Made by a program: the position numbers and the translations under genes. The notes below the pieces were generated by a model. That model saw only the letters and a list, made by a program, of their open reading frames with translations, made no database searches and was not told the DNA's origin. A DNA stretch of 64,000 nucleotides from NCBI GenBank assembly GCA_034687125.1, contig JAQGBZ010000037.1, forward strand, positions 62,001-126,000, written 5' to 3'. Position 1 is the stretch's first letter. Every line of letters begins with the position of its first letter. This document shows, piece after piece, positions 50,424 through 63,200 of this stretch. Source of the DNA: Neelides folsomi (taxonomy: Eukaryota > Arthropoda > Collembola > Neelipleona > Neelidae).

Positions 50424-51276
50424 ATGGATCAAGAAAAATTGGCAAGGATTCAGGCACAAGTTCGAATTGGAGGAAAAGGAACAGCACGTCGTAAGAAGAA
50501 GGTGGTCCATAGGAGTGCAACGACTGATGACAAAAAACTCCAATCAACTCTTAAGAAACTTGCTGTGAGCACTATTCCGGGCATCGAAGAAGTAAGCATA
50601 AAATTCCTCCTTAAAATTAATCAGTAGCTAATAGTCAATTGATGATTGAATGTTTTTTAAATTAAAATAATTGTCATAATAGGTGAATATGATAAAAGAT
50701 GACGGAACAGTGATCCATTTCAACAATCCAAAAGTGCAAGCATCACTAGGTTCAAATGTCTTTGCTGTTACTGGACACGGAGAAACCAAGGGCAAGTGGA
50801 ATTTAATCAATATCAATACGATATTTTACGAAGTTTAATTTATTATATTTAAAAGCTTATTAATAATTGTGTAATTTAAATTACAGAAGTTGCAGAGATG
50901 CTACCGGCTATTCTCAGCCAAATGGGTCCTGAAAGTCTTGAGCACGTGAAACGTTTTGCATACACCGGAGGCCAATCGAGATTTGGTGCTGGTTTGGGGG
51001 CTTTCGGAGCCCAAAAGGTAAATTTTTGTTGAAATCTCAGAGATTGAATTTGTTATCTCAAAGATGGGAATTGGGTTAAAAGGGTTAAAATCTAATAAAC
51101 AATCACATCAGGCCGAGGATGCTGATGGAGAAGCTGACAGTGACGACGAAGACGTGCCCGACTTAGTCTCAAACTTTGACGAGCCGAGCAAGGATGAGCT
51201 CAACGTGGCTGCGCATAAGGTGGAAGAAGCTTCAATTGCGGCGAAGGAAGCGGCCGCTGCCGCTGCCCGAACCTAA
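50424..51276 (+). CDS. BTF3: Nascent polypeptide-associated complex subunit beta (BTF3)
   Basis: Beta subunit of NAC, which binds nascent chains at the ribosomal exit. Four coding exons: 50424-50591, 50683-50791, 50887-51017 and 51112-51276. They encode 190 residues. Landmarks are the ribosome-binding [17 protein letters not shown], then [52 protein letters not shown], and the acidic tail [19 protein letters not shown] followed by an alanine-rich end. The start was chosen for the canonical [17 protein letters not shown]. Intron 2 of the coding part starts with GC (AAGG|GCAAGT at 50792-50793); the only nearby GT breaks the frame. The segment after the NAC domain ([16 protein letters not shown]) is unlike the usual LRKLAEQFPR. 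Polyadenylation hexamers lie at 51322-51327 and 51334-51339. Confidence 0.95.
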
Positions 51277-52211
51277 ATAATTTTAGGAAATTATATTATT
51301 AATATTCTTCATGTTACTCTTAATAAATCTGCTAATAAATATGTGAAATTCTCCTCTACTATACATAATACATCCGTTCGTGGGTAAAACATCATGCGTT
51401 GGTTTTCTTTTTTTCTTTAGTCGGATTTAATCCTTTTGGATGTGGGCTGTGTGTCTGCTCGTGTGATGAGGATATGGGGAAGAGATATAGTAAAGGGCTA
51501 TGGTTCTAAAAATACCTTTAAACCCGACACGGAGCTGGGATTCCCTCCTGAAAACACCGTCCCTCTTCTTCGTCCTATGAACTCAAAGAAACTTCGGAAC
51601 CCTGGATTATTTTCACTCCCAGAGTTCACTTGTGGTTGGCACGGCTCGGATCTCCGGCCCACTTCCGAAGAGAATAAAAGTGCAACGGCGTGATTTTGGA
51701 TTAATTATGAGCTACTGCCAATCGAAGTGATTCAGAGCCAATGTCATCCTAGTCACTCAACACCTAGTGTGGGCGGACGACCCAAGAACCTTCTAACTAC
51801 ATTCAAGATAATACACTTACAAGCTTATCATTTCGAAAATGTGCCAAATAATTCCTAATTTTGCAAAGCACCTTTTCTTAAAATTTTTACATTTCAGATA
51901 AATCACTGCCTTTACGATCAAAACCTATTTAAATAATAATTTATAAGCTCATTTAAAATCCATTAGCTTTTTATTCAATACATTCAATAATAAAGTACCG
52001 AGAGTCTCGAGCTACGACGATTCAGTTTAACACGACTCGCCGTGAAACACAGCGTCTATTTTAATCGCTGACTCATATTATTTATCAGCTTATGTTATGA
52101 TATATATTCGATCAATAAAAATGATCAATGATCATCTTTACAAGACTGGACCTTGAAAAGAAGAAACATCTATAATTCGCTAATTTCATTTTTCCGTTTC
52201 CGTTCGCTAAA
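51277..52211. other. Intergenic, BTF3 3' end to next start exon
   Basis: This starts with two AATAAA hexamers (51322-51327, 51334-51339). The open frame at 51436-51693 resembles no known protein and lies in a GC-richer patch, which may be a promoter or untranslated exon. The final 60 bp before 52212 have 5' UTR character. Confidence 0.4.
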
Positions 52212-55200
52212 ATGTCATCATACAAGAATAGCTACGTAAGTGACCCGATTTCTTTGTTTCCAATATTTGCCAATTTCCAATAAGAGTTTCTGCCATTATA
52301 TTATGTTTACAATTTTACCGGAAGGCATTACATTTAAAATAGCTTTATAGTTATTAGTACAAGGAAAGTGTCAAAAATGAAAAAGTATGCTTCTTGTTTC
52401 TTTTCTAATCGCGTAACACAAAGTCTACATGAATATTAGAAAATGGCTAACTAAACATTTATTGTCGGTATGTTGATGGTTAGAGGAGACAAAGAACAAA
52501 AGCTCAAACCTTGGCTTCAATCTATATTCCTTCATTCAATTATTTGTATAGTTATCTGTATATCTCACATAATGTATAAAATCACTTGATTGGTATTAAA
52601 ATATCATAATAAATAGAACATACAACTTTAACGTTTAAAAAGTATTTAACTAAGGCGCGCATATTTAACAATTAAGTTAAAACCACTGAAAATGTAAATA
52701 TATTAGTTTATATATAATTTGAATATAAAATAAACTTCGGTCGGATTCGGAATTCTACAATTCGACTCTTTTCTGAGTAATTCTCAGAAAAGAGTTTAAA
52801 TAGCTAAACTGCCTAAATACTTTTAAATAGATTCTTTCATACATAAAAACAACATACAAAGAAAAGGCTCATCTTTAGAGAAAAAGCGACTTTCGGTCCA
52901 TCACCCGAAAGTCGGAACTTTTATTTATTTTTAAGGCAAGGGTGGCGGCCTAAAATAAACTTTTGTTATCTTCTAAAATCCAGAATTGTAAGACTACGAG
53001 CGAACGTTGTACTATTATTATTCTCATATGATCATATATATGATGACAATACATTTCAGTCTACGATATGCATACACATAAATATGTGAGAGAATATGCG
53101 CCTTCAAGGTATAAGACAGTATAAGGGATTTTGAGCAAAATTAAGTAAAATTAAAAACATGAGGTTGAAATTCTCATCTGAAATAGTTGTAAGAAAATTG
53201 ACGTTGTTGAAGGTCTTCGCCGTTTGAACTTAAGAACTTCTTATACACTTTCATTACTTTCTCTCCTTTAATGAAATCAGAAAACCCAAGGCACTTCATT
53301 CATTCATTATACATCTTTTTATTTAGCTGTAAATAAACATAATTGCATAATATAATGGCTAATAATTATTTGACAAGGAACTTGAATGAATCACATGTTT
53401 ATAAAAGATTATTTAAATGATTTTCATATTTAATCTCCCCTTTATTTCTCTTCGCATTACTAAAATTTTCTTAAATTAGATGTTACTTATTGGTAGAAGT
53501 GAAGAATTTTAGGTAGGAATTTCTGCCCAGTAAAATGAGAGATAGTGCGATACGTCTTATCTTTTTGTAATATTTTGTAGATTTAGTAATGGGTATAATA
53601 TATGATTTTAAGGTCGGATGGCGAGGAAGCTACAGCTCTTATGGTCCGTCGGGGAATTCACCGGCGGGTGGGAAGTTTGGCTCAACTCCTTCCGTTGGCT
53701 CGAAATCAGAAGGAACTCCTGGTGGAGTTGAGAAGGTAAAGATCTCACAAATCAACCTTCCTCCTAATCACATGCCTGATATTTTATACTTTAATTGATA
53801 TTAATACGATCCATATTATAACATTATAAGATTATATTTAAATTATATTCATCTTGATATTCAAGGTGGAAGTGTGTAAGCCTATTAGCATCTCTTCCCA
53901 ATTCATTCAAATGAGAGATTTAAAATACATTTTTATAAATAGCTTTAATTTGTCTTCGCACTCGTCTCACGTTCATTTCAGTCATTCCAAACACTTTTTT
54001 TGTGTCTGTCCAAATAAGCGTGTTAAATAATTATTAAAATCGGAATTGGAACGTTTAAAAGTCAAATTCAAATTATAGAAAAATATTAGGTTTTATATCT
54101 TAATAATAAACATAACATTTTGCTTTGGCTTGATTGATTCATAAGAATAATTATTGATAATTATTCTTATGAATCAATCAAGTATTTGTAATGTAAGTAT
54201 TTGTACTAACTTTAAGAGTCTATCTCATAAGTTTTTACAGTTGTAATACAAAATTATTTTTGGAAAATAACACTTTGAATTGTTGAGTGGTTGAAATGCA
54301 TTTTAGAGGAAGAAAGGTAATAAATGTTTCCTCTCAATTTTCGCACCTCAGAATATCTGTTTTCTAAAGTTCTCAATGAAGCATTTTTGTTTATTTGTGT
54401 CCCAATTCCCCCTTCCCTCATTTCCGCTCTTCGTCCCATATTTCTCTTTCGGATTGACTTGCACGTTGGGACCGAAGGTCACTTAATACAAAATGTAAAC
54501 AAATTGGGTTGTCGTTTTACTTCTACATTGCATATTACTGACAGAGGTACAATGTTTAACTAATAAGTATACCTCACTCATACGTAAATACTAACATACT
54601 CGAGTTAGTTAGTTTGCTTTCTAACTTTAAATCCTTGTTTGAGCTTACATTTGATTCTTTATATTATCTATGCCTTGGGCCAAGAATTGGTAATCATGTA
54701 AAAGTACAAGATTTGTACGATTTCCTATAATCCTTACGTATGCTATACATATAAGTAATCCTAATGAATCAATAAAATTCCATTGATTAGATTAATTAAA
54801 GCGAGTATGAAGTCATCTGATGGGAATGTTTGGCACAGGAGAGCAATTCCTTCGGGAGTAGGGCGAGTTCGAGTCAATCGGGCCAAGGGAGCACGGCATT
54901 GGAGCGGCTTTCGTCCGCCCTCGCATCTCGGAACGCATCCCTCTCCACTTCAAACAACAAAAGTCCGTCGAGTGGTCCAGGAAGGGGCGAAGTGAAAGCT
55001 GAGCCTCGACCGCCCTACATCCGCCCATCGTCCCGACTCTCTTCAACTTCGGATAATCCCCCACCTCAAGGGCCTAAGGAAACTCCAGAGAAGAAACCCA
55101 CCAGTGGGACAAATAGTTCAACAACGTCTTCTTTCGGAGGAGGAACAGGAGGATCTTCTCTCTCGTTGAACAACTCCGGGAATTACAGAACCAACAATTC

Positions 55201-57424
55201 TTTTAACAGCAGCAGTGGAAGAAACTTTGGAAGTTCCCAAGAACTAAAGTCGGTTGGGTTGAGCTCATTGAGAACGGGGAATAATGGCATTGTGAGTCAA
55301 TCAAGGTTCGCTCTTCGTTCTACAGGGCCTTCACATTTACCGGCATTTTACACTGCGTCACCTCTCAAGTCGACCCTTGGTCTAACTCCGAAAACCGTAA
55401 GGAAGGAAGTGCATGAGTCGACGAGTTGGATGACCAGGGGAACTTCACCAATTAGGAAAGATTGCATCGGTGAAAGCACTGACATTTCCAAAGATTGTGT
55501 TCCAGACATCAATCCAAAGAACCACTCTGACCTAATCGTCTCCAAAGCAAAAGAAGTCCAAACTGACAAAGAGGAACTCGTCGCTCTTCGCCTGGCAAAC
55601 GCATCAAAGTTGCCCCGACCATCGTTTAATAATTACAACTATTTGTTTTCCAAGCAGGAAAAACCTGTTGATTCATGGAGGGATAAGAAAAAGGAAGAGT
55701 CGCCTGTTGCTCCGAGTAAAGAGTATCGGAAGTCCGTGTTAAATGTTCCGCTAAGGTCTACAGCGGCTGAAGAGGAATTCACGAAGAAGCAAGAAGACTT
55801 GAGGAATCAAAATGTCAAATTGAATTCCGCCTTTCGCCGCCCTCCGACTGATCCAAATAAAAGTCTCGTGACACGAACCGCATCCCATTCAACGCTCAGA
55901 ACAAATAAAAAGAAGATGTCAACGAGTGGGAGCGAGTCGGAGTCTTCGAGTTCTTCGAAGGGGAGCAGTAAATCAAAACTACCAAACGGTTTAACAAACT
56001 TAGAGAAACGACGGGGAAGCACTGCGAGCAACAGCAGCACCAGCAGCTCATCTACTGCAAGCAGTCGGAGCAGTTCAGCTGACAGATCCAATCGGCCTAA
56101 TAATAATACAACAACTAATGCCGGAGGAATCACGAGCAATGACGGAGCTCCGAAACAAACTCCTTTTCATCTGCGTTCCCTTGCGGCTGAAGGAGAGAGC
56201 AAATCATTTTGGGTTCGGAGATGCGAATCAACAAATAAGCCATGGTGGCTTGCTTCAAATGATAACGTGGCTGGATTAGGGAGAAATCCAAGTGGAGCCG
56301 TCCTTGTCCGAACGCCTACTGCCAAAGAATGTATTATACAAGAGCTATTGGGAGTCGGACCAGAAGATAAAAATGGATCAGATTCATCATCATCTTCCTC
56401 TTCTTCGGAATCATCTGAATCTGAAGATGAAGAAGAGGAGATTCATGGCGAGGACATAAGGCCGAGACTTGAAGATCGAACGAGTCCGGATGGGAGAGAA
56501 ATTCCTCACGTGTACAATTCACCACAGGGAACGTTAACCAACTCGGCTCCGCAAGACGCGGTGCTTAATGGGTTTAAAAGCCGGAAAAACTCATTTTTGG
56601 GGATTACGAATATCGATGACATTCTTGGCCTCACCGTCACGACGTGCAAGGAAGTATTGGACACGGAAGCTGAGCTCATTGGGATCACGGGAGAAATGCC
56701 TGGATTGGGAGTTGAAAGCGAGAGTGAAGAGGATGAAGAATGTGATAGAGATGAGGCGGGGCATGTTCCAGCACTCACCCAGGAGGATGAAAATGAAAGG
56801 TGGGTGATTGGAATTAATATTTATTAGCACCACTACCATTAATAAGAATGGGGAATGATATGGTCTGGGGCGGGGGAAGAAGTGAGTCGTAAATCAGGGA
56901 TTTGTCATCTTCCAGTGGTGGAGAGGAAGTCGTAGATTTTGATGGAGGAATAGAAGTGACATGTGAGGGGACAATGGAGGGATTACGATACACTAGAACC
57001 GTGCATCCCTTTGATCCCTTCTCCTATTCCCTCACTCCTTCCTCAACCCTTTGACCAAATATTAAGTACCTATAATAAAAATGACTCCATTCCATTTCTC
57101 TCATTTCCTCTTGACTTTTGACTCGTTCACTTTCCTTCACTCTCCCTCTTACTAAATATTTTGCCATCAGTGAGGAGCATTTAGGAGTCGCCGAGTGGGA
57201 ATTTATCATTCCCGAGACCCCAGACCCAGTTACCCACTATTCACAATCCTACGCACCCTGCCTTTAATTTATTTTCAAACCGAACCTGACTGACACTGAT
57301 GAGTTTTAAAAGATATCATCGTTTCTTTAGGAGTCGAGACAAGGTTCGGGGAACCTCTGAGGACAAAGACCCGGGAAATCCTATAACTTCCGCTCTTATG
57401 ATCCCGCAGTTTCAAAGAGAAAAG
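52212..57424 (+). CDS. Serine-rich disordered protein, 5' part (possible long Fhod isoform)
   Basis: Four exons join in frame: 52212-52235 (MSSYKNSY, then a GTAAGT donor), 53613-53735, 54839-56799 and 57331-57424. They total 726 codons without a stop. Content is mostly low-complexity Ser, Gly, Asn and Pro. It includes YSSYGPSGNSPAGG, LERLSSALASRN, a run of Ser followed by acidic ESEDEEEE near 56385-56440, and one ordered-looking segment (SFWVRRCES...PWWLASND, about 56206-56265). The third exon could also read on to a stop at 56825-56827, but the AG|GTGGGT donor at 56800 and the perfect phase of the next exon favour splicing. The last exon ends in AAAG|GTAATC (phase 0), so the gene continues. 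I do not recognise the family. Strand, position and phase suggest it may be the upstream part of the Fhod locus. Confidence 0.6.
52765..52795. repeat. Perfect 13-bp inverted repeat (hairpin)
   Basis: ACTCTTTTCTGAG and its exact complement flank a 5-base loop (TAATT). It lies in the first intron of the serine-rich gene. Confidence 0.8.
52887..52914. repeat. Perfect 10-bp inverted repeat (hairpin)
   Basis: CGACTTTCGG and CCGAAAGTCG flank an 8-base loop. It is about 90 bp downstream of another perfect hairpin in the same intron, and is unusually GC-rich for its surroundings. Confidence 0.8.
54129..54182. repeat. Perfect 54-bp palindrome (26-bp arms, 2-bp centre)
   Basis: The left arm starts CTTGATTGATTCATAAGAAT and the right arm is its exact reverse complement, with only TG between. 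Immediately after it comes a direct repeat, AGTATTTGTA, at 54181-54190 and again 5 bp later. It lies in the intron between 53735 and 54839. Confidence 0.9.
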
Positions 57425-60080
57425 GTAATCGCTTTGTGTTTTTTTAACTCTTACACACATTGGCATTTAGACTGTGGAGACAGAATCGACATGTGCTAAA
57501 TAACTTGTAAGAACAAAGTTGAACATGTGGAAAAATTACATTTACATAGAAAATTACTGGTAATCAGTATTTGAGTTTACATTACTGACAAACCGTCTTA
57601 GGTTGCTTCATTAAACATAAAGTTCATTTTGGTTCAATTCCCAAAAATGAGTTCCTTATTCTATTATATTTAGATGAAGAAATGCCTTGTGGCATCCATT
57701 TCCATGTTCCGGGATTATTATCCTTAAAATATGCCATTTTTGAACGGCAGTCTTTGAATTTTTCTTATTTATCAGACCGGGTAGTTTGACTTTTTAGTTG
57801 TAAATAAGAAAACTATTGTTAGTCCTTATCTTAAAAATAACTCAAGGAAGCGTCTATAAAACTCTTTCTCTTCCAACTTTATTCGTAAATTATATCATGA
57901 CATTCTTTGACTACAAGTAATTAACGCTGAATGGAATATAACTACATTTACATAATGTATCGTATACCCTTTATATTTTTACTTAAAATTTAAAAGAATA
58001 TCACACATGGCTTAAGTAGTTATGTGTGAATATAATAAATACAGATATATAGCATTCATTCAAAAGTTGTTACAAAACTCTTTATATAATTGCGCTTCTA
58101 CACATCTACTCTTTAATCTACGTGTTTTCTGCAACCTAGACGTGAATGAATTGACTTGGATTAGTTGAAGAGAAAGAAAGCAAATTGGCACATTTGTTTC
58201 TTGTACTTAATGTTAGTAAGAACAATGTTATATGGAAGGTTCTTGTGAGATAATAAGTTGCGGCTTTGCTGGGATTTATTTCATCGCGTATGTTTATGTT
58301 AATCATCTAAATGGGAATCCAAATCTTCACAAGTTGTCGAGGTTAAATTACAAGTTTACAATAAACTTTGTCCAATGTATGGACAAACCAATGAACCATT
58401 TAACTAAATAGGTTGAACATTGAACAACATGAATTTTTTAAACTAATAAACATCGTCAACACATAATTTTTTATTTTCCCCTCTTGATGACGACGTGCTT
58501 GCACTGAAATCAAAATGTGCAATAAGTCCATTAAATAAATATCTTATCTCATGCAATGATTAAATGATTTCTCGTGAATTGATTGAAACTGTTCGAAGGT
58601 CGAATCAGCGCTATATTGACTTCGTTCCCATTTATTTCTACAAAAAAGGAGAACGAATTGGATTTTTGTTTATACGCCAAAGAGAAGCAGATGTTTTGCT
58701 TCTTTACGATTTAAACTCTTCGTTTCTTGAAAATAAAACCATGCGAGTGTGATTCTAAGAATTAAGAAGTAAAGTCTAGGGCTTAAAGAAAGACCTTTTA
58801 TTTCTATTTATTCTCTAACTCTTTTTTTCGCTAAAACACATTGGGCAAATTCAAGCTGTAACACATAATGGTTCGGTCGTTCTTGTACAATTAGTTCATA
58901 CTAAAGGAATCCACGTAACCCAAAATCGTTGATTTAATGTAATTGTTGAATGAATGGTCTTTGATTCTAAAGAATTTATCGTGTCTACTTATATTGGAAC
59001 GATATTGAACCTTTGGGTATGTTTATGTGTAAATGGGAATTTCTTCTGTTTTAAGAATGTTTCTGATGTGCCGATGTGCCGAAAGGTAGTTAATGAATCT
59101 CATGCGGAGGGATTCTTTAAAGGATGATCGATGAAGGAACCTTTTTAAAATTTCCAATGACTAATAGAATCTATTAGTATTGAGTGAGGCGAAAACACAT
59201 TTGGTGGTCTCATCTCAAATTCCACTGACTATTGAAAACCTCTTAAAGAGAAGAGTTGGAGGAGTGAAAATGAAAAGAATAAAAAATGGGCCCATTTCTA
59301 AATTGAGAATTTGAGGATTATGGATTAAATAAAGATATTTCCAACCCGTGGCCTTTCACCTATATTTATGGATTTTACTTTTTTTCCACTTATGAACTAT
59401 AAATATATCGAGTACGTCTCTATTAACTAAACTTGTATGCCCAAGATGTTTCGTCCATTCCTCTTACATTAATACAAGTATCGTATATCCCATGGAGTAC
59501 AGAGGATGATGGAGAGTAAAGATGATTCCAAGTTTATGAGGCAGATACGAAGAATTAACGACGGTTCTATCCAGATAAACTGGTCATAACTGTTGAAGGA
59601 AAAGGTGAGAAGAAGAGTTAAAGAAATTCCATAATTAAGAGAAGGTAGTAATTAAGATGAGATATGGACTTTCAACTTCTCCATGAGCAATATGGAAAAA
59701 CGGGAATTTCCATTATACTCCACGTAAAGTCGTTTTTCCTCCTTTACATTTGTATCCCAAATCCCAATATGGGATTTACCTCATATTTTTTTTCTTCGAA
59801 AGGGCTCTTGAATTTTGAGTTTATTTATACTTAAACTGCATACGAGGTACACCAAGGGCCCTTAGGTATATTAAGGGCCGGAGAGATTTATATAGAGGAA
59901 GAAGCGAGTTCTGCCAGTGTAGGTAGGACGAGTTGGGCTTGTTCCAAAAGGGTAGGTGGGAGTTGGTGGTTGTGGAAAGTGAGGGAAATATAGGCAAAGG
60001 CAAGAGAGAGGTAGAAGATCAGTTGAAACTTTTCCTCTCTCACAGTGAGTTGTTGATGGGCCCTCTGACTCGGCTCTCCA
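57425..60080. other. Intronic or intergenic stretch before the Fhod exon
   Basis: AT-rich sequence without a supported exon. The open frame at 58564-58752 has no known relatives and no flanking splice sites that fit the neighbouring phases. A promoter for the Fhod exon may lie near 59,830-60,060, where composition rises. Confidence 0.4.
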
Positions 60081-60278
60081 ATGGTGATCGAAAGGGCTCC
60101 TGTCGTCAGCGACGGCATGTTCAGGTGTCGGATCCAATACTTAAATGACATCGATCCCTTTGCCTCTACATCTCTCTTTCCTGAGCCCACTCGTCCGCCG
60201 ATCTACGGCTTCAACCCTCACATCCCCCTCATTAATCAAATTGCTACTGTTCATCGGATCCTCAATGCCCCCCACCAG
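60081..60278 (+). CDS. Fhod: Fhod/Fhos formin, N-terminal coding exon (partial)
   Basis: 66 codons from ATG 60081 to a CAG|GTGAGT donor at 60279 (phase 0). An in-frame TGA lies just upstream at 60066-60068, so this is a genuine start exon; a second ATG at 60117 is also possible. FRCRIQYLNDIDPFASTS, then FPEPTRPP, QIATVHRILNAPHQ match the start of the GTPase-binding domain of FHOD1/FHOD3 formins (the mammalian form has RVQYLDDTDPFA and FPEP). These proteins nucleate and bundle actin in muscle sarcomeres and epithelia and are autoinhibited until released by ROCK phosphorylation. The rest of the protein (inhibitory, FH1, FH2 domains) lies beyond the window. The upstream serine-rich coding exons end in the same phase. 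Confidence 0.88.
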
Positions 60279-63200
60279 GTGAGTTTATTAATATTTCCCC
60301 TTTCTCTCAATTTGTGAGCAATTGAGGCGGCTCTCTATTTCTATCCTATATAGTTCATTTTGTGATAGTTCATAAATTCTTAGCTTTTGTTTCCTTAAGT
60401 CTTGCTCCTAATTCTTGGTCAACCATAAATCCTCACCCATACATATACACTTAACAATAAAATTTTAAAATATATTTAAAACTTGTAGTTCAATAGGAAT
60501 AGGTCATAAGATTTGTTGAAAATTAAAACGGAACTTGCCACAACCACAACAGCGCAGCAGTTGGTCATACTTTTGTCATTTACCTTTGCTCCTTCTTTTG
60601 TAGAACTGTCAGGTTTTTATGCTTTTCAACCCAGGAACTCAATTACCAAAGTGTGAATTTACTTTGTCCATGTGTAAAACACATTTGAACTGTATGATAA
60701 TACAACTCTCATTTCCCTTTCCTCGTTTTACCTCCCACACAGAGTAGGTTAATTGAGTCTCGCCGAGAACGATTATACAATTAACAGGTCTCTTGTAAAA
60801 TTGAATGCGAATGGGCTTTGAAACAGACTTTAAATTAAACGTCGTAAACGCTCCATGATAGATCATATTCTGAAGAGTCGACGGAAATCATGGGGGCCTT
60901 ATTGGTTGTAACTCTTTGAAAATGAGAGGATAATAAAAGGATTGAGGGTGAGGAAGTTGTGTCAGACGAGTGTTTCTATAAAGGTATTTGAGGAAAGTGA
61001 ATTGTGGGAAGGAGCCATTGTTGATCCACATCACTTCTTCACTCTCGATTCTTCTTAAATTCCTTCCTATCCCTTCTGCGTGGGCAAATCCACCAGCTCG
61101 TGAGAAACCCTCGAGTGTCATGATAAGCAGATTCGGATTTCTCAGCCAGAGCGAGACGAGGATGCTCCGTCTCACTGTAGAGGAATTGAGCCGAAACTTC
61201 TCTGTCACTACTCGCTGGACATTCAGAATGGAAGATTCCCCAATGCCACAAGATCCCATTATTCAATAAACGATTTAATTCCCTTCTCCGTCTCTCCAAC
61301 AAATGGCTACTTAGATTCATCCCTTTTAATTCTTCCCATTCTGCGAACTCCGCATGCGGGGAGGAAAAATGAAACCCTTTGTCAGAGATCTTGGAGGCAA
61401 TTAAGGTTTAAAACCTTTGAGATTATTAAAGCTCCTCTGTAGGAAAATTTTGTCAGATTGATTTGAAAAAACTTAACATTTTCATCCGTTTCTAACATGG
61501 GTTAATTGGAGTTTTCCTCTACAAAAAGAAATCTTTTAATTGGCTGACTATAACAAGAATGAATTAAAGTTGAAATGATAATCATTTAATTAAAGAATTG
61601 GCAGGTTTGATAATAAACGTGAATGGGGGGAAGTTTTTTTATTATTATATTCTTTGAACAACAGATTTCTTTCGTTTACAACTCTTCCTTAACTGTTAAC
61701 TCTCCCTATCTTAAGATTTAAAGATATTTTCATTTAAATCTTAGTTTGTTTAAAATTCTATTATTTCTATTATATCTAACTATTATACCGATAGGCACGT
61801 ACAAATACATACAGATATGTACAGTAAGTTTATACAGATATTGAAGAATTGCCTTTTTACTCTCTCTTCATTATATAATATGAAAAGTAATACATTCAAG
61901 TATCTATCAAAAATAAAAGTTTATAAACTTTTACCGTGATTTCTTTGAAATGGCAATTCACAAGTGAAGAGATTAAACTGAGTTTTAATGATTAGTTTAA
62001 CAAGATAATTGAATTAAGCGAAGAAGCATAAAAAGTTTGTCATTTTCTCGACTCTTCAAACTCAAGTTTAATTATCGAGCTGTAATTGGCTAAACATAAA
62101 GTCAACATTTTGAATGTCCAATTATCGTAAAATCATATTGATAAATATTTGAAATCTTTGACATGTCTTATAACACTGTCTTTCACTTAAAATGAACATC
62201 GAGAGTCATCGCTTTTCTTAACTTATTTTATCTTATCTTGCTTTAATCACTTGTGTTCAAGATGTCAAGTTGTCATTAACACTATAGATCCTCAAGAGAA
62301 GAATTAACACTATAAAAAATTGGTTTCGCCTACCTGTTGATCCTTCACTTACACATCCTTTGCTGATAAAAATGCATAGTAAATTGTACATATGGTATAT
62401 CTATTGGCAGATATTGGCTACATGGATAGAATTACCTTGAATTAGAGTTGAATCACTAATTCAATAGGAACATTATGATAAGTAGAAACTTCACTGAGCA
62501 CTCCGAAAGTGATAAAGAAAAGCGTCATAGAATTTCATTTGATTTCCCTCGTGTGTAATCGATAAGCGATTAGCTCGGAAGAAGCGACTTCCCATCTGCT
62601 TGACAAAAGGTCGAATAGCTCTTTAGAGAAAGGAATTAGAAACGGGATGAATTTATTTTATCCATCCCCATTCATCCATGTAAATGAAAGTTCAAGTGTT
62701 CCATGAATTCCCCGGCTCAGTGGCAGCTGAGGAAGGGATTTAACAACGTTGTTGGAGCCTTGTCATCTTGTTGGTACTCTGGATGAGTGAATGTTTGAGG
62801 GTGTAAGAGATCGGCTGCTCTTCAATGTCACCCATGAAGTTCCCTCTCATTATGAATAGTGTTTGGAGGAGGCTCTCACTCTGTCCATCGAACCGTGATG
62901 GAGGAATGTGAGCTGACGTGAGGCGGAAGGCAAGGAGGATCTTTTCCATCTCCGGCCGAAGACCCCGGCGTCATTGAGGAATTGGGTCCAAATTTGAGCT
63001 CCCCGTGTTCTTGTGGTCTCGTGGCGCAGGTTGGATTATTGGTTGAGAAGGTCGAGATGGTCGATCGACGTCTCCGACTCAGTCGTGAGCCGAGTTGTCG
63101 ATGATTAAAAGATGTTGTGAGACGGGGGATGATTGGAGGGTCTTCAACCCGTTATCATCCCCATTATCGCCCCACTCACAATCTCATACACTTCTCCAAA

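Noticed and set aside
51436-51693. 85-codon open frame after BTF3
   Set aside because: No recognisable motif; a GC-richer patch gives long open frames by chance. It might be untranslated leader DNA.
54129-54182. MicroRNA precursor reading of the 54-bp palindrome
   Set aside because: A 2-base loop and perfect 26-bp arms do not fit a normal precursor hairpin.
55807-56139. Leucine-rich minus-strand frame in the long serine-rich exon
   Set aside because: Antisense shadow of serine codons; the plus strand frame is spliced and phased.
58564-58752. 62-codon open frame between the serine-rich exons and the Fhod exon
   Set aside because: Looks moderately coding, but has its own stop, no known relatives and no splice sites matching the neighbouring phase.
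60888-61320. Overlapping open frames on both strands in the Fhod intron
   Set aside because: Frames overlap each other on opposite strands, none resembles the next Fhod segment, and no splice pair fits.
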